DNA of 64,000 nucleotides from Spodoptera frugiperda (GCF_023101765.2 NC_064227.1:8317592-8381591), one strand, 5' to 3'; counted from the stretch's first letter, positions 32,906 through 44,730 are shown. Translations and numbers: made by a program. The notes: generated by a model from the letters alone, not told the origin.

Positions 32906-33780
32906 TTCTACGAGGTATTAATTTGCCACCGGTCCTTGATAAGTCTACAAAGTTTGAACGAAATCGGTCCGTTTAAAATGGGTAAAAATCGAGTTGGAAG
33001 AGGTCGGTTACATAGAAACATACAAACAAACACACATACATACATCCTTTACATATGAAACTAAATAAAAGCATGTAAAAAGTTAGTTTTGCGTTGGCAC
33101 CATTTGATTTTTGATTTCGAACGCTTACTTTCCGAAAACTATGAAAATGACACCAATCGAATAATCCGAGCCCAAATTCGGCACTGAACGGAATTGAACA
33201 ACAGATAACACAAAACATTTGAGTCTACGCACGCACTAAACAAAATAAAAATATTAAAAAAGAAAGTAAGAAAATATTCAAACTTTCAAAGTATCAAGTT
33301 CATTTTGTCATAATTTCCGCAGCTATCCGTGCGTATGTGTGTATTGTCGAGAGTCGTGTCAATGTAGTGATGCGATTCGATACCTGTCAATTATGAGAAC
33401 GCGTCCATTAATTATGAATTATGAACAAGAAATAATGTAGAAAACAGGTTTCTTAAATTTTCCAGTGAAAAAGAAATAATAAAACTTTTCTTTAAAAAGA
33501 GAACCGCCTCCAATTTTCTTTGCCACCTCGTTAGGTAATAACACTGAAACTTCTGTCTGAAAATATGAAAAATACTATGTTATAGTTTTATCTCTAAGTA
33601 GTTTTCTCGTGGTACGCTCTGGGCGGCTTATTTAAGCGTTTTCTAATAGTAAAATCATCACATTTTATGGTGAACGAAATAAATCTTAATTATCATAATG
33701 GGGTAGTTATAAATAATAATTATGCTTTCATGAGCAATCATCATGAGTGAAGAAGGTATATGTAAATATTTTCCAGATTT
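32906..33780. other. Non-coding region downstream of SP-A
   Basis: Searched on the minus strand for the missing SP-A Ser exon (a block encoding GDSGGP and MYTRVS). None was found here or further left. An inverted echo of the 99-bp unit lies at about 33095-33190, and a retroelement-tail phrase ('gtttgaacgaaatcggtccg') at 32950. Confidence 0.5.
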
Positions 33781-33782
33781 CT

Positions 33783-33788
33783 TTTTAT
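33783..33788 (-). terminator. Candidate poly(A) signal of SP-A
   Basis: AATAAA on the minus strand about 28 bases after the read-through stop TAA at 33818-33816. It supports a transcript that ends after the ninth exon instead of splicing to a Ser exon. Confidence 0.45.
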
Positions 33789-33815
33789 TTCTTTCAACAA
33801 ATAAGAACCCTTTGA

Positions 33816-36800
33816 TTAATTTACCTTGCAAGTTTCTTCGGAGACATTTTGCCGTCCGTAGCACATTTGTAGCTTGGAATCGAACCCGTGCATGAGGTTG
33901 TTGGCCCGCTTGTATGCGAGGATGCAATCTATCGTGTCCAGTTCGTTAAACAATATCTGGAATCAAATTGTGGTATGAATTAATTAGGATAAATATTTTT
34001 TCTTGCAGGTACAATACTTTACTTTTTTTACTTTTCTATTCGTACAAGAACTAGTACAGTACGATGTTTATACATATACAGTAAATTGCACATTTACAAC
34101 TATGTGTAAGTACCAGTATTTCTATTCATTAGAGGGTGTTCCTCTGCCTTGCACATGCTGAACTGGTGCCAATTCTAACGCAGGCTTGGGACACCATGTA
34201 ATCATGTCAGTACTATACTAGTTACAATACTCTGTACCCTTGTGTGAGAACAAATGTCTTTCTGTCTTTCTCTATTCATAGATGAGCTTGTCTTCAAGCT
34301 TCCTTGTGCAAACTGGTAAAAAGTGGAATTCTTTACGAGATTCTGTGTTTTCTGATAGGTATAACCGAGTGTCTTCAAGGCCCAAGTGAATAGGTTGCTT
34401 AGGTGTAGACGTGTTCCATCGTAGGCCGCATCATCGCTTACCACCAGGCGAGATAGTGGCCAAAAGTCGACCCATCAAATATAAAAAAGGAACTTCTACT
34501 TTTATTCCTATATTAACATTAACTTTTTATATGAATATGTCTGTCTCACCGGCTGCATCTCCGTAATCTCCGATATGTTGTTATCAATCACTTGAGTTCG
34601 CTTTCCAGCTGTTTCTGCTTCCGATTTATCATGAACATCAACATCCAAACAAGCTGGTAGAATTTGACTGTCAAACATTATCCTGTAAACGTTTACATAA
34701 AACATATTATTAAACAAGTAATGCATAAAACATATAATTCAAGATAAGCGTCCACAGGCCCGCATCGTACGTATCGTACGTATGACGTCATCAGCACGCA
34801 TCGCATGTAGGCATTGCTGATGATGCGGTCCGTACGATGCGGATCAGTGGACGCAGTTGTACGAGTTTCCGGAGCTGCGGACAACCTAGCGGGTTTACCG
34901 GGGCTCCGGCTCGAAAGGCAGGAGAAGGAACGGGGTGGTTTTTAGTCAGTAAGAGTCTGACACTCCCTCTCGCCTCGCCCAAGGCGAGAAAAGTCATTGG
35001 ATGATTTTCCACCCTCAAAAAAAAAAAAAAAAAAAAAGTTGTATAAGTTTCTATACAATACAAAATAAAATCCGTTGCGTGGGATGCGTGCGATGCGTAC
35101 GGTGCGGGTCTGTGGACGCGTACCTTTATTTGTATACCTACTTGAAATTGTAACGTATGTAGTAAAATCTGTCAATTACTCAATAAATAGCTAGCAATTA
35201 TATTATACTAATGCTCATACAGGGTGACTGGTAAATAGTGACCGATATTTAAACACGTGATTCCACTCATGATTACAAACTGCTTTTACATAGAAATGTT
35301 TTTTGTATACCCACTCTTGGTATTGATTTACTTCTGGTGGAAGCGATAGAAGCCAGAATTATTTCAAACTTACTCAGTCTCTGTCTCCAAAAGCGCTATA
35401 TCATGGTACCACGACGGCTCGTTGTAACTGGGATGTATAATAACCTTCTTGATTTTGTGCGTGTTCCAATATTCTGGCGGCTCCTTGTTGTTTTGGAGAC
35501 CGAGCGACGCAAACGCCATAGTGCCGCTGTAAATAGAATTGTTATAATGAGTTTGATTATTTTTATTAATTTTCGAAAGTAAAGTAAAATGGGTGTTAGG
35601 TGTGATACAATAAAATAGAATAAGTTTCGTAGTGGATACCAATAAAGAAACTAGTTATAGAGAACTCGAAAGAAAATCATCTCGCTTAATACAAACATAT
35701 GATGAAAAGGACTGGCAGTCAGATGACAAGACAATAGTTTAAGGAAGAATGGCAGATAAGGAAGATTGAGGTCAAAGAAAAAATTAAGTTATAAACTTAA
35801 GATATTAAAGAAAATGGGACGTGACCAACAGCGGACAGCGGCGGCGATTGCTTACCATCAGGTGATCCGTCTGGTTGTTTACCGGCTTATACCATAAAAA
35901 ATAGGTATATAAACACACCCAGACACGAAGGATAATATACTGTTATAAAAAAGAACCCACTTACAAGACACCAGCGTTGGTACAGTGTGCAGACGTCAGT
36001 ATGAACCTCTCGCTGATGACTGTCCCCTCGCACAGCCACTGAACCGAAGATAGATCATCGCCGTATCCAAGCCGCGCCTAGTACAGGTACATTTGTAAGT
36101 TAAATAATGTTGTTATTTAAATGGAGCAGTGGGGATGTCAGTAATCTTCTGAATGGAAATTATAGTCTCTGGACTGTCGATATAGGAAATATTAAAATAT
36201 TTCGCATAGATTTTGTCTATGTGCCTGCAGAAGTTGATGGAGATAAAAGAATATTTAGTTGATTCGTATAGATATAGTATTAACTAAAAAAGCTCTACAA
36301 GTAGCATGCGCAGGCGTCTGTGAGCTAGTAGAGCTTTTCTCCGTTAATATACGAGAGTAAACCGTGTTTTTTAGTTAATTCAATATATCTCACAACACTT
36401 ATTACAAAAAATATGGTATTGTTCAAACTAAGACAGAGTTTGATATGCCAAAATGCAAAATTCTTCGAAGTTTGTAGCTCCATATCTTACCTGATGAGGA
36501 AAGTTCCACTGCAGAGGCTTTGGTTCAGCAACAGAAACATTGACCCTCAGTACTGAATTATGGCATCTAGTGGCCTCCACCCATTGCTTTTCTATGCTAA
36601 CGAGGCCTTTACCTCGACATGGATAAGGCAGTTTATGAAAATAATCCAGGCATTCTGAAATTATATAATGATTGTATTGTTAAATAACAAGACAAAAAAA
36701 GTAGATATATATCCAGTTTCGTGATATCGCGATCAAACTTAGCCTATGTAAAAGTGTACGTACATAACTATCAAATGCTTGTAGAGAGATCATAATCATG

Positions 36801-39203
36801 ATGATGACATAGCCTGCTTGCCCAGCAGCCCTAACTTGAGATGCAGAGAAATACTACAGCCGTAGCTCATAGCGCACATAGTTCGTAGCGCGTAGTTTGT
36901 AGCGCGTGGGTTGTAGCGTGTAGTTTGTAGCGCGTGGGTTGTAGCGCGTAGTTTGTAGCGCGTAGTTTGTAGCGCGTGGGTTGTAGCGCGTAGTTTGTAG
37001 CGCGTAGTTTGTAGCGCGTAGTTTGTAGCGCGTAGTTTGTAGCGCGTGGGTCGTAGCGCGTAGTTTGTAGCGCGTGGGTTGTAGCGCGTAGTTTGTAGCG
37101 CGTAGTTTGTAGCGCGTGGGTCGTAGCGCGTAGTTTGTAGCGCGTGGGTCGTAGCGCGTAGTTTGTAGCGTACAATAACGATTATGCGTGGTTTGGCCGT
37201 ATTACACTGTTCCAGATAGGAGAGTAATTAGCGCTTCGAAGGAAGGTAGTGCGGATACAATAAAAATTGTCTACTTACTTTTCCAAGCTTTTGAACCCGT
37301 CCTGCTGACTAGGATCCCAGAAGGTGCAACGGCCGACTCCTTGAATCTGAAACAATTAAAATAGGTTAGTCAAAAATATTTACAAAAATACCTTATTTAC
37401 AATCAAAGCTGTTAACTACTGGACTTACTGGATAAATGGATTAAAACAAACGATGCATCAGAGCATCTCTGATATTCAAATCATCTGGTAACCGTGATAC
37501 GACACCCTGCTTTCTTTAAAGGGGAAACCTTTACTTAGCTTTGGTCTTCTTTCGAAAAGAAGAATTCAACTTTAGCATTTGTACATCTGCTTGAACGCAA
37601 ATACTGGATCCTTTTCACCAATGAATAATATGACTTCGGAGCAAGGTTCAGGTATAATACCTAATTTATGATTTTTGGACATGGGATGGGATAAGCCATT
37701 GAACTAGCAGACGGATCACTTGATGGTGAACAATCGGCGCCATCCATAGTCACCAGAAACACCAGATACGACACAAATGCGTTGCCGGCCTTTTGAGGGT
37801 TAGGAATTTGAGGACTGTTGGGAAAATAGGGCTTCGTTTAGCCTAACTCACACGACGAAACACAACCAACGTGAAACTTTCACATCAGTTTTCTGCAAGG
37901 CGTTATCACTCCGGTCGTGCCGGCAAATACCACGCGGACTGACAAATAATTATGTAACAAGGAATACTGACTCATCATTAGTGCTGAGGACGCAGTCAGT
38001 GCAGCAGACTACAGGTTCCTCGCTCCTGTGCGAGCATAGCTCAGGGAGCGGTGGCAGGTATGTGTCATTCTCGAAGCCAGCATTACGCTGTAACAAAAGC
38101 AAAGACGAATCTAATAACGAGTTCAATTAATTGTTCTTATATTATGGAACTATGGGGGTTAAGACATCCGGTTCATAAACATGAGGGTGCGATTTCAAAA
38201 CCTGGCAAGTCCCGTTATGCGACTTCTTCCCAATTATATGGGGGTACTTTTCAAGGTATGTAGACGTATGGTATGGTGGAGGTTCATTCATATCGTCGTT
38301 CAGTCATATCTAATTATAATTTTAAAATCGCTAACCCGCCTTGGTTTCTATGTGAAAAGCACTTGCTGGTCATCGTATCAATAGCCTATAACTAGTGGGC
38401 ACTTATAGGCTATTGATATGATGTATCGTGTGCATTCAAGTAGGGAAGACTTGATAACCACGAGCTGTTGACAAGGGCAGTGAGTTACTTACATAGAGGT
38501 ACGTCAAAACAGCAGATCCACATTTGAATAGTCTGACACACGTCCCCTGGTAGATTTTATCGACAATGCAGCGAGCACCTGGAATGTCATTATTTATATC
38601 AATATTAAACATGCTTTTCCACGAGAAATGTGCTATGCTAAGTTGTTGAATTTGAATTTGAATTTGCTTTTGGCTTCCACCAATCACATTAATTGGTAGA
38701 CATAGTTTAGCACTGATGGAAATAGTCTCAGCTAAGCTATGTTTTATATGGAAAGATGCGTGCTACAGATGCGTGCTATAGATGTGTGCTATGGATGACT
38801 TCCCTAATATCGATACATTGCATACTCAAGCTGCTCATCTTCCTCGCACAGCTACATAGCTTGATACTAAGCTAGGAAATGGTCACATAGTTTCACAACT
38901 TAGCTTATTCGTAGTATAGCTCTGGTGGAAAAGTACCCTTATTAAAAATAGAAATAAAAAATAAGACAATGTATTGTCCGTTTGCTCATAGTATGTACTG
39001 TGTATTTGTTTAAGGACTGTGATGTACAGTGTAACTTAATTGTAACTGAATGAGAGAGTGAGAGTGAGATCTAGGAAGGAGGAGGGAGGAGGATTTGGAC
39101 TTCAATATAGCACATTACCTTCACTTAAATGAAGTTCACACCACCCACAGTACAGAGAACAGAACAAGCAAAATAAAACTATTACACATCTATTAGACGC
39201 CAT
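33816..39203 (-). CDS. SP-A: clip-domain serine protease homologue, probably non-catalytic
   Basis: Nine exons: 39119-39203, 38493-38578, 37972-38087, 37279-37346, 36491-36654, 35965-36077, 35374-35526, 34550-34682 and 33825-33956, ending by read-through into GTA AAT TAA at 33824-33816, about 352 residues. Signal peptide MASNRCVIVLFCLFC; six-Cys clip domain from ARCIVDKIYQGTC to EPVVCC; linker; protease-like domain. His (TSAHC) and Asp (YHDIALL) are kept, but the activation site is VSVAEP instead of (I/V/A)VGG, LCGG is LCEG, the SGWG strand is gone, the S1 Asp is Glu (EETCK), and the exon with catalytic Ser is absent. All frames and intron phases match SP-B and SP-C, which argues for a maintained non-catalytic homologue over a decaying pseudogene. 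An AATAAA at 33783-33788 suits termination here. Confidence 0.75.
34205..34480 (-). repeat. LINE 3' tail in SP-A intron
   Basis: Minus-oriented copy of the tail that is plus-oriented at 39900-40105. In the sense direction it encodes a worn form of the C-terminal LINE motif (…W…S…VFP.GYN…FK.RVN) and then 'cgtaggccgcatcatcgctt'. It lies in the intron between the SP-A exons at 33825-33956 and 34550-34682. Confidence 0.55.
34741..35127. mobile_element. MITE (family M2) interrupted by a family A retroposon
   Basis: Ends are inverted repeats: AAGATAAGCGTCCACAGGCC at 34741 and the reverse complement ending TGGACGCGTACCTT at 35127. The interior phrase 'gacgtcatcagcacgcatcg' and 'ggcattgctgatgatgcgg' matches the uninterrupted copy at 45154-45352. 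Without the insert this copy would be about 205 bp, against 199 bp there. It lies in an SP-A intron. Confidence 0.85.
34869..35037 (+). mobile_element. Family A retroposon nested in MITE, with target duplication
   Basis: 169 bp from CCGGAGCTGCGGACAACC to a poly(A) tail of about 20 As. Flanks are GTTGTACGAGTTT (34856-34868) and GTTGTATAAGTTT (35038-35050): a 13-bp target-site duplication with two differences. The sister MITE at 45154-45352 has this site once. This fixes both boundaries of the short form and shows poly(A)-tailed retroposition. Confidence 0.9.
35820..35905 (-). repeat. Family B fragment in SP-A intron
   Basis: Reverse complement of 'ggtataagccggtaaacaac', 'cagacggatcacctgatgg' and 'taagcaatcgccgccgc'. 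Between the SP-A exons carrying Asp and His. Confidence 0.55.
36872..37172. repeat. 14-bp minisatellite in SP-A intron
   Basis: About 21 tandem units of GTAGCGCGTAGTTT or the variant GTAGCGCGTGGGTT/GTAGCGCGTGGGTC. The two unit types alternate irregularly. It sits in the intron between the linker exon (37279-37346) and the activation-site exon (36491-36654). The 102-codon minus-strand frame across it is a periodic artefact. Confidence 0.9.
37680..37860 (+). repeat. Family B repeat in SP-A intron
   Basis: Contains 'cttgatggtgaacaatcggc', 'gcgttgccggccttttgag' and 'ggttaggaatttgagg'. Longest of the intronic family B copies in SP-A. Confidence 0.55.
38320..38950. repeat. Repeat patch around SP-A exon 2
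   Basis: At 38325-38420 is a worn copy of the lepidopteran repeat of 26355, with a local palindrome TATCAATAGCCTATA (38369 onward, complement at about 38405). At 38700-38945, in the first intron, lies another repeat with 'atgcgtgctayagatg' direct repeats. Only 38493-38578 in this stretch codes. Confidence 0.45.
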
Positions 39204-41370
39204 GTTTATTACGCATGCCTACTACACTGACTGCGCCGGCGCCGAGACTAATGTTCAGCAATAGGTTCAAATTAATTTCGATACTTGTCACTTTCATGGC
39301 TTCATTAAACCAACACGTTTATTAAGTGTTACGGTAATAACGCAACATTACCTACTTGTTACCTTATGTGGTGGTTACCGACAAAGTAGCAAGTTTAGGA
39401 TTTTCTCATAAACATTAACAACAACCTTTAAATTTAATTATAAAGATCAGTGCTACCCTTAGTACGAGTTTGCTTTATGTTTAAAGTAATCGAAACGAGA
39501 GCGCGTTCGACGCTCTGAATGGCCGGCTCGAATAAAACAACTAATCAGGACGCCGAACACGTAAAACACAATCATATTAAGGGTGTTAAGGGTATTGAAC
39601 ATTATTCAATGATAAGTTTTTGTGAAGCGTCCTCCGCAAAATACTTTTTCGGCAACGATCGCGAATGTCTAATGCTCTTCGGGCTGACAATAATATTATA
39701 CTATTATGTTGATTGTTGGGTTTCCAAAGTGCGGAAATCATGATGGCAATCGATGAACTCGTCCAATGACTCCTGCCGCTTGAGTGGTGACCACCGTTGA
39801 GGGGAGAGAGAGTGTCAGATTTGTACTGTCTAAAAATCACTCCGTTTCTATTCACGCTTCGAGCCGGAGCCCCGGTAACCCGTTAAGTCTTCCGCGGCTT
39901 CAGTTCGCGAGAGATCAAGCTTCTTTGTACGAACTGCTGAGGAGTGGAATTCTTTGTTGGAGTCTGTGTTTCCTGATGGGTATAACCTGGGTGTCTTGAA
40001 GGCCCGAGTGAATAGGTTGCTCATGGACAGACGTCTCTATCGTAGGCCGCATCTTATCACTTAGCACCAGTTGAGATAGAGGCCGAACATCGATCCATCA
40101 AATATATAAAAAAAGAATCTCCATTATTTTCAGGTACACAAGTTTTCACAATGTCTATTTTTAAATATGTACGGAACATTGATTTCATTTACTAAATAGC
40201 ATTTAGTAGCTAACATTAATTTGTAATTTCATAAGTGTATGACGTTTGGTTTGGTAGACCATGAGCAGGTAAACGTAGTATTATGTGATTTAGAATATGT
40301 GACGAACTTACACAAGTTGATAACAAGGTTTGACTTATGTACAATGTATAAAAAATCATGTAGGTAAATACATTTTACATAAGTTAAGTAATATTATTAT
40401 ACCTAAACTATTTTGGAACATTTTTTAACATAGTATTCACATGCTTATAAACATACTATACACGTAAGCATACGTGTAGGTACGTACACACAATTTTATG
40501 CGTAACTGGTTACGTAATATTTAGATATTTATGTACTTATTGCCAATTCATTAATTACATGCTTGACTATTGTAGTATACTAGGCACCTTCAAAGCTTCA
40601 AGAATAGAGAGTACTCCTTTTTAACAGGCTGGCAACGCACCTGTGACTCCTCTGGTGTTGCGGGTGTCCATGAGCGGCGCTGATTGCTTACCATCAGTGC
40701 AGTCTTTAATTCTTTAAGATAGAATATCTTTGGTGATACACGATTGGTAATTAATAAATATTTAGTTAGGTTTCTTGTATGAGGTGAATGATCTTTGATT
40801 TTATGAGGATAAAATGAGTAAGTTTCTAATTTAGGAAGAAGCTTGACTTTAACAATCAACTGTAATCAAAGCCACAAATAACTATACATACTTATTCATA
40901 TTTCAAGACAGGATAACATTCTATATCCCGGAAAAAACTAGTCACCAACAATTTAAATATGTTACAAAAGCTTCCAAGAAAACAATAATTAAGTTGGTAT
41001 TAACATGACTACCTCGATACTTTTGCCCTATGAAAGGATTTCTGGAAACTCATTGTGAGCGAGGTCATGACCAAAAGACATTGATGCAGGCACCACATGA
41101 TACCAACCAATCAGTCCTGCGCTTAAAAAAAATATGCCTACGAATGAACATGTGGATGGTTCGTCTAAGGAACATGAAATTGAATAACAAGTATTCCAAA
41201 ATATTGTGATTGAATACAATCTGAACATGAATAGCAAGATGTTGAAAGCAAATGCAATTACTGAAATGTGTAAGGAACTGACTGACGATTAAGATATTAT
41301 AACGATTTACTTACTAGATCAATCTAGTTTATTTAATTTTTTTATCGAGACTGGTTTTATAACTTCAAAA
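39204..41370. other. SP-A upstream region with nested repeats
   Basis: Holds the SP-A promoter (not resolved) and a string of repeats: palindromic MITE M1 at 39450-39558, a family A fragment at about 39795-39900 running into a LINE 3' tail at 39900-40105, and a family B fragment at 40615-40703 (minus). No gene. Confidence 0.5.
39900..40105 (+). mobile_element. Isolated LINE 3' end
   Basis: Translates in part as LRSGILCWSLCF in one frame, but the informative frame gives a worn EEWNSLLESVFPDGYNLGVL and KARVNRLLMDRRLYRRPH, the C-terminal signature of a Jockey/CR1-type reverse transcriptase, followed by a non-coding tail ending in an A-rich run near 40105. Similar tails occur at 34205-34480 (minus), 23735-23825 and 47280-47470. 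Confidence 0.6.
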
Positions 41371-42070
41371 TGCATGTGTTAGTGTGTAGTCGTAGCTCCG
41401 GTTTAGCCGAAGAGTGTGCGATGCGCATCTAACAATGTAGTTACTCGATGGTTATGTGAAAAATCGGTAATGCATGTGTTGGTTTGTAGTCGTAGCTCCG
41501 GTGTAGCCGAAGAGTGCGCGATGCGCATCCAACAATGTAGTTACTCGATGGTTATGTGAAAAATCGGTAATGCATGTGTTGGTTTGTAGTCGTAGCTCCG
41601 GTGTAGCCGAAGAGTGCGCGATGCGCATCCAACAATGTAGTTACTCGATGGTTATGTGAAGAATCGGTAATGCATGTGTTGGTTTGTAGTCGTAGCTCCG
41701 GTGTAGCCGAAGAGTGCGCGATGCGCATCCAACAATGTAGTTACTCGATGGTTATGTGAAAAATCGGTAATGCATGTGTTGGTTTGTAGTCGTAGCTCCG
41801 GTGTAGCCGAAGAGTGCGCGATGCGCATCCAACAATGTAGTTACTCGATGGTTATGTGAAAAATCGGTAATGCATGTGTTGGTTTGTAGTCGTAGCTCCG
41901 GTGTAGCCGAAGAGTGCGCGATGCGCATCCAACAATGTAGTTACTCGATGATTAAGTTGTGACTGGCTGTAATGCATGTGTCAGTATGTAGTCGTAGCTC
42001 CGGTTTAGCCGAAGAGTGCGCGATGCGCATTTGACAATGTAGTTACAGCTGGTTAAGTGATATCAACATA
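41371..42070. repeat. 100-bp tandem repeat, seven units
   Basis: The anchor TGCATGTGTT/C recurs at 41371, 41471, 41571, 41671, 41771, 41871 and 41973. Each unit holds 'tagtcgtagctccggtgtag', the palindrome GATGCGCATC and 'caatgtagttactcgatgg'. The inner units are almost identical and the first and last are more diverged, the usual pattern of unequal-exchange homogenisation. It lies between SP-B and SP-A; no coding potential. Confidence 0.95.
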
Positions 42071-43200
42071 CGGTCGACCCACTGGTCATGTGGTGCGACA
42101 CAATTGAGGTTCTCAAACCAGGTCTCATTATCTTTTGTCATTTCTTACAGTAAAATTGTTGAGAATAAAATAAAATCCAAATTAGAGCAGTTTCTGCTTA
42201 ACAAAATAATAATGTCAAGTATGAATTCAAAATCTTGCTGTTTCAGTCAGGTATGACCGAGACAAAAGTCTACTGTGGTGAATGTTTCCACTTGCAGATT
42301 GAACACCACGCGAGGACGCGTGATAACGTCAGGATGGCCGTGTCGGAGAACAGTTCGTGAACACACTTAAGACGACCGCTGCCAGCCCCTTTTCCATGAA
42401 TCACTTCAAAATCAATTGGTTTAGTTTTAAGTTCTCACCAAATTGTAAAGATAGTGTGATCGACACATGTTAAGTACGTAAGACAAAAAAACAGTTAAGG
42501 GCTGCGACCCTGCAAAGAGTGTGGTTTTTTTAGGGACGCTATAGGACCCAGCCGATACGAGGAAGGGTCAGACACACATTCCTTCATGGGACACGGTTGC
42601 GCGATCACGCTCATCTCTTAAGACAATTCTAATTGTAAACTAGTGTGGTATTAACAACTTTTGTAAAAGCTTACATTACGTTATTGACTGTTATCATTGC
42701 GAATACAATATTGTAATAAACATGGACAAACATTGTAGTTCTCATTACTACCGATTATTACCGCGACGACACCCCGACTCCGACATCGTTGTTGAAACCA
42801 GTTCGTCTTCTCATCATAGTATGATGTCATCAGCACGATAAAGTGGTTATTGTCTATATAGCAACTTGTAAAACAGGTACAATCAAAATTGATTGAATCT
42901 AGGTAAATAATTGCAATAAGAATAGTGTTGGTGCATTTTTTTACAATGAGGCAATAAAATTTATTATCATACCTATCCAATTTGCATATAGTGTTGTCAT
43001 AAAATAAAAGGACCTAACACACTACCTTGCGATACGCCACTGTGGATTACATATTTTATTTCAAATACAGAGTGTCTTTAGGATGTAAATCATGGAAATA
43101 ACATTCATTAAGAAAATATGATGCAGGATGAGTCATAGAAATAAAATACACTCATAATTGTAAAATTGGCAATCATATGATTTATTTCATACTTATTCTA
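42071..43200. other. Non-coding spacer between SP-B and SP-A
   Basis: No gene. Around 43000-43045 the minus strand encodes SGVSQGSVLGPFIL, a short reverse-transcriptase relic of the kind also found in the introns of SP-B, SP-C and SP-D. A family A-like edge ('ttttttagggacgctatagg', then 'catgggacacgg') is seen at about 42528-42595. Confidence 0.45.
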
Positions 43201-43224
43201 GATCTCTGTAATTGTACTTTATCA

Positions 43225-44730
43225 ATTACTAGCTTTTGCCCGCGACTTCGTTCGCGTGGAATAGTGACTTCCGGCAAATTTTTGGTTTTAACCACATAGT
43301 TCCCGATCTCGCGGGATCTCTTCAAAAATGAGATGTGGAAGATATTCCAGGGAACTCTTCAAAAATCAACATAATGAGCTCTGCGTTTAAATTTAATAGA
43401 TGTATACTCACTTAGGGCATTGAAAAAATAGTTTAAAAACGGACTTAAACTAACTTAAAACTAAAGAAAGCTACGAATTACGAATTTATAACAATTAAAA
43501 AAGAAACTATATTAAAACCTATCCTCTATGCTATAATAACCAAGCTTAAACTAAATAATTTAAAAGAAACGACTTAAATCTAATCTAATTAAAAAAAAAA
43601 TTAGACTTACAATTTTATTAAAAAAACTAACTACAGTAACTACTAATAATCGATATCAAACTAAACCTACGTTAAATAGTTTAACCAAAAAACCAGGAAA
43701 ACCCAACAAATAAACTTATTAATTGACAAATACAACGAAACCAATTTAGAATATACGAAACAGCAGGACCACTACAGACAAATAATCATACGACTGATAA
43801 TACACTTTTTCTACGATAGTACCGAAGCGCTCGGCCGATACCCAACCAAATGAATGTAACGAAACCATAGCGCGATCTATTTCGATCCCAACGCCATCTA
43901 TCGAGGATAAAGACAACTTGGATTATTTATTTATACTCCGTTCGGGCATTTTCTTTGTACTAAAAGTTTAATTATATTGATATAATTTTTTTCATACCTT
44001 TTTACTATTTATTTACTTTTTTTCGATGAATTAAAACAATAACATGAACCGAAGTCGTGTAACGATCGACATAGAATTATCTATACTCCGTTAGAGCATT
44101 TTCTTTGTACTAAATGTTTTATTATATTGATATTATTTTTTTCATACCTTTTTACTATTTATTTACTTTTTTTCGATAAATTAAAACAATAACATGAACC
44201 GAAGTCGTGTAACGATCGACATAGAATTATTTATAAATAATTTATTTCTTATTTTTATTTTTTGATTTTTGAAATAAAAATATATCTATGTCCTTTCTAA
44301 GGTTCTAAACTATATCTGTACCAAATTTCAACCAAATCCGTCAAATAGTTGCGGAGATTAATGGTATAAGCATAGAATGTTCGACGTGATTCTTTAATTT
44401 GACATAACTTTTTTATTTATGAACCGATTGACATGAAACAAACACTAAATGTAAATTTAAGCATCCCACAATATATTCGTGAAAACCGCATCCAACTCGG
44501 ATCAGCCGTTTCTGAGATTAGCGCGCACAGACGAACAGACAAACAGACAAACAGACAAACAGACAAACAGACAAACAGACAAACAGACAAACAGACAAAA
44601 AAAAAGTTAATTACATTTTTGGGTTCGACATCGACATAACAATAACCCCTGCTATTTTTTTTATTTTTATTTTCAATGTACAGACAGCACTTTTCTACGA
44701 TTTTATTATATGTATAGATTAGATACTTTA
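43225..44730. repeat. Composite lepidopteran repeat with 160-bp duplication
   Basis: Starts with the familiar moth repeat phrase 'actagcttttgcccgcgact' and 'tcgttcgcgtgg', and ends near 'ttattatatgtatagatt'. Inside, 43932-44091 is duplicated at 44092-44236 (about 160-bp unit, anchor TATACTCCGTT), and a retroelement-style tail ('aactcggatcagccgtttct') leads into an ACAGACAA microsatellite at 44529-44599 (about nine units). Downstream of SP-B. Confidence 0.65.

Noticed and set aside
33480..33560. Possible terminal exon of SP-A after an acceptor-like TTTTCAG near 33558
   Set aside because: The reading frames there have no serine-protease motif (no GDSGG, no YTRVS), and the read-through stop plus AATAAA explains the 3' end more simply.
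36290..36365. MicroRNA-like hairpin (AAGCTCTAC and its complement)
   Set aside because: Only about 11 paired bases around a long unpaired loop; too weak to call.
36867..37175. 102-codon repetitive minus-strand ORF
   Set aside because: Periodic artefact of the 14-bp minisatellite inside an SP-A intron.
41371..42070. CRISPR-like array
   Set aside because: Whole 100-bp units repeat without unique spacers, in a eukaryotic genome.
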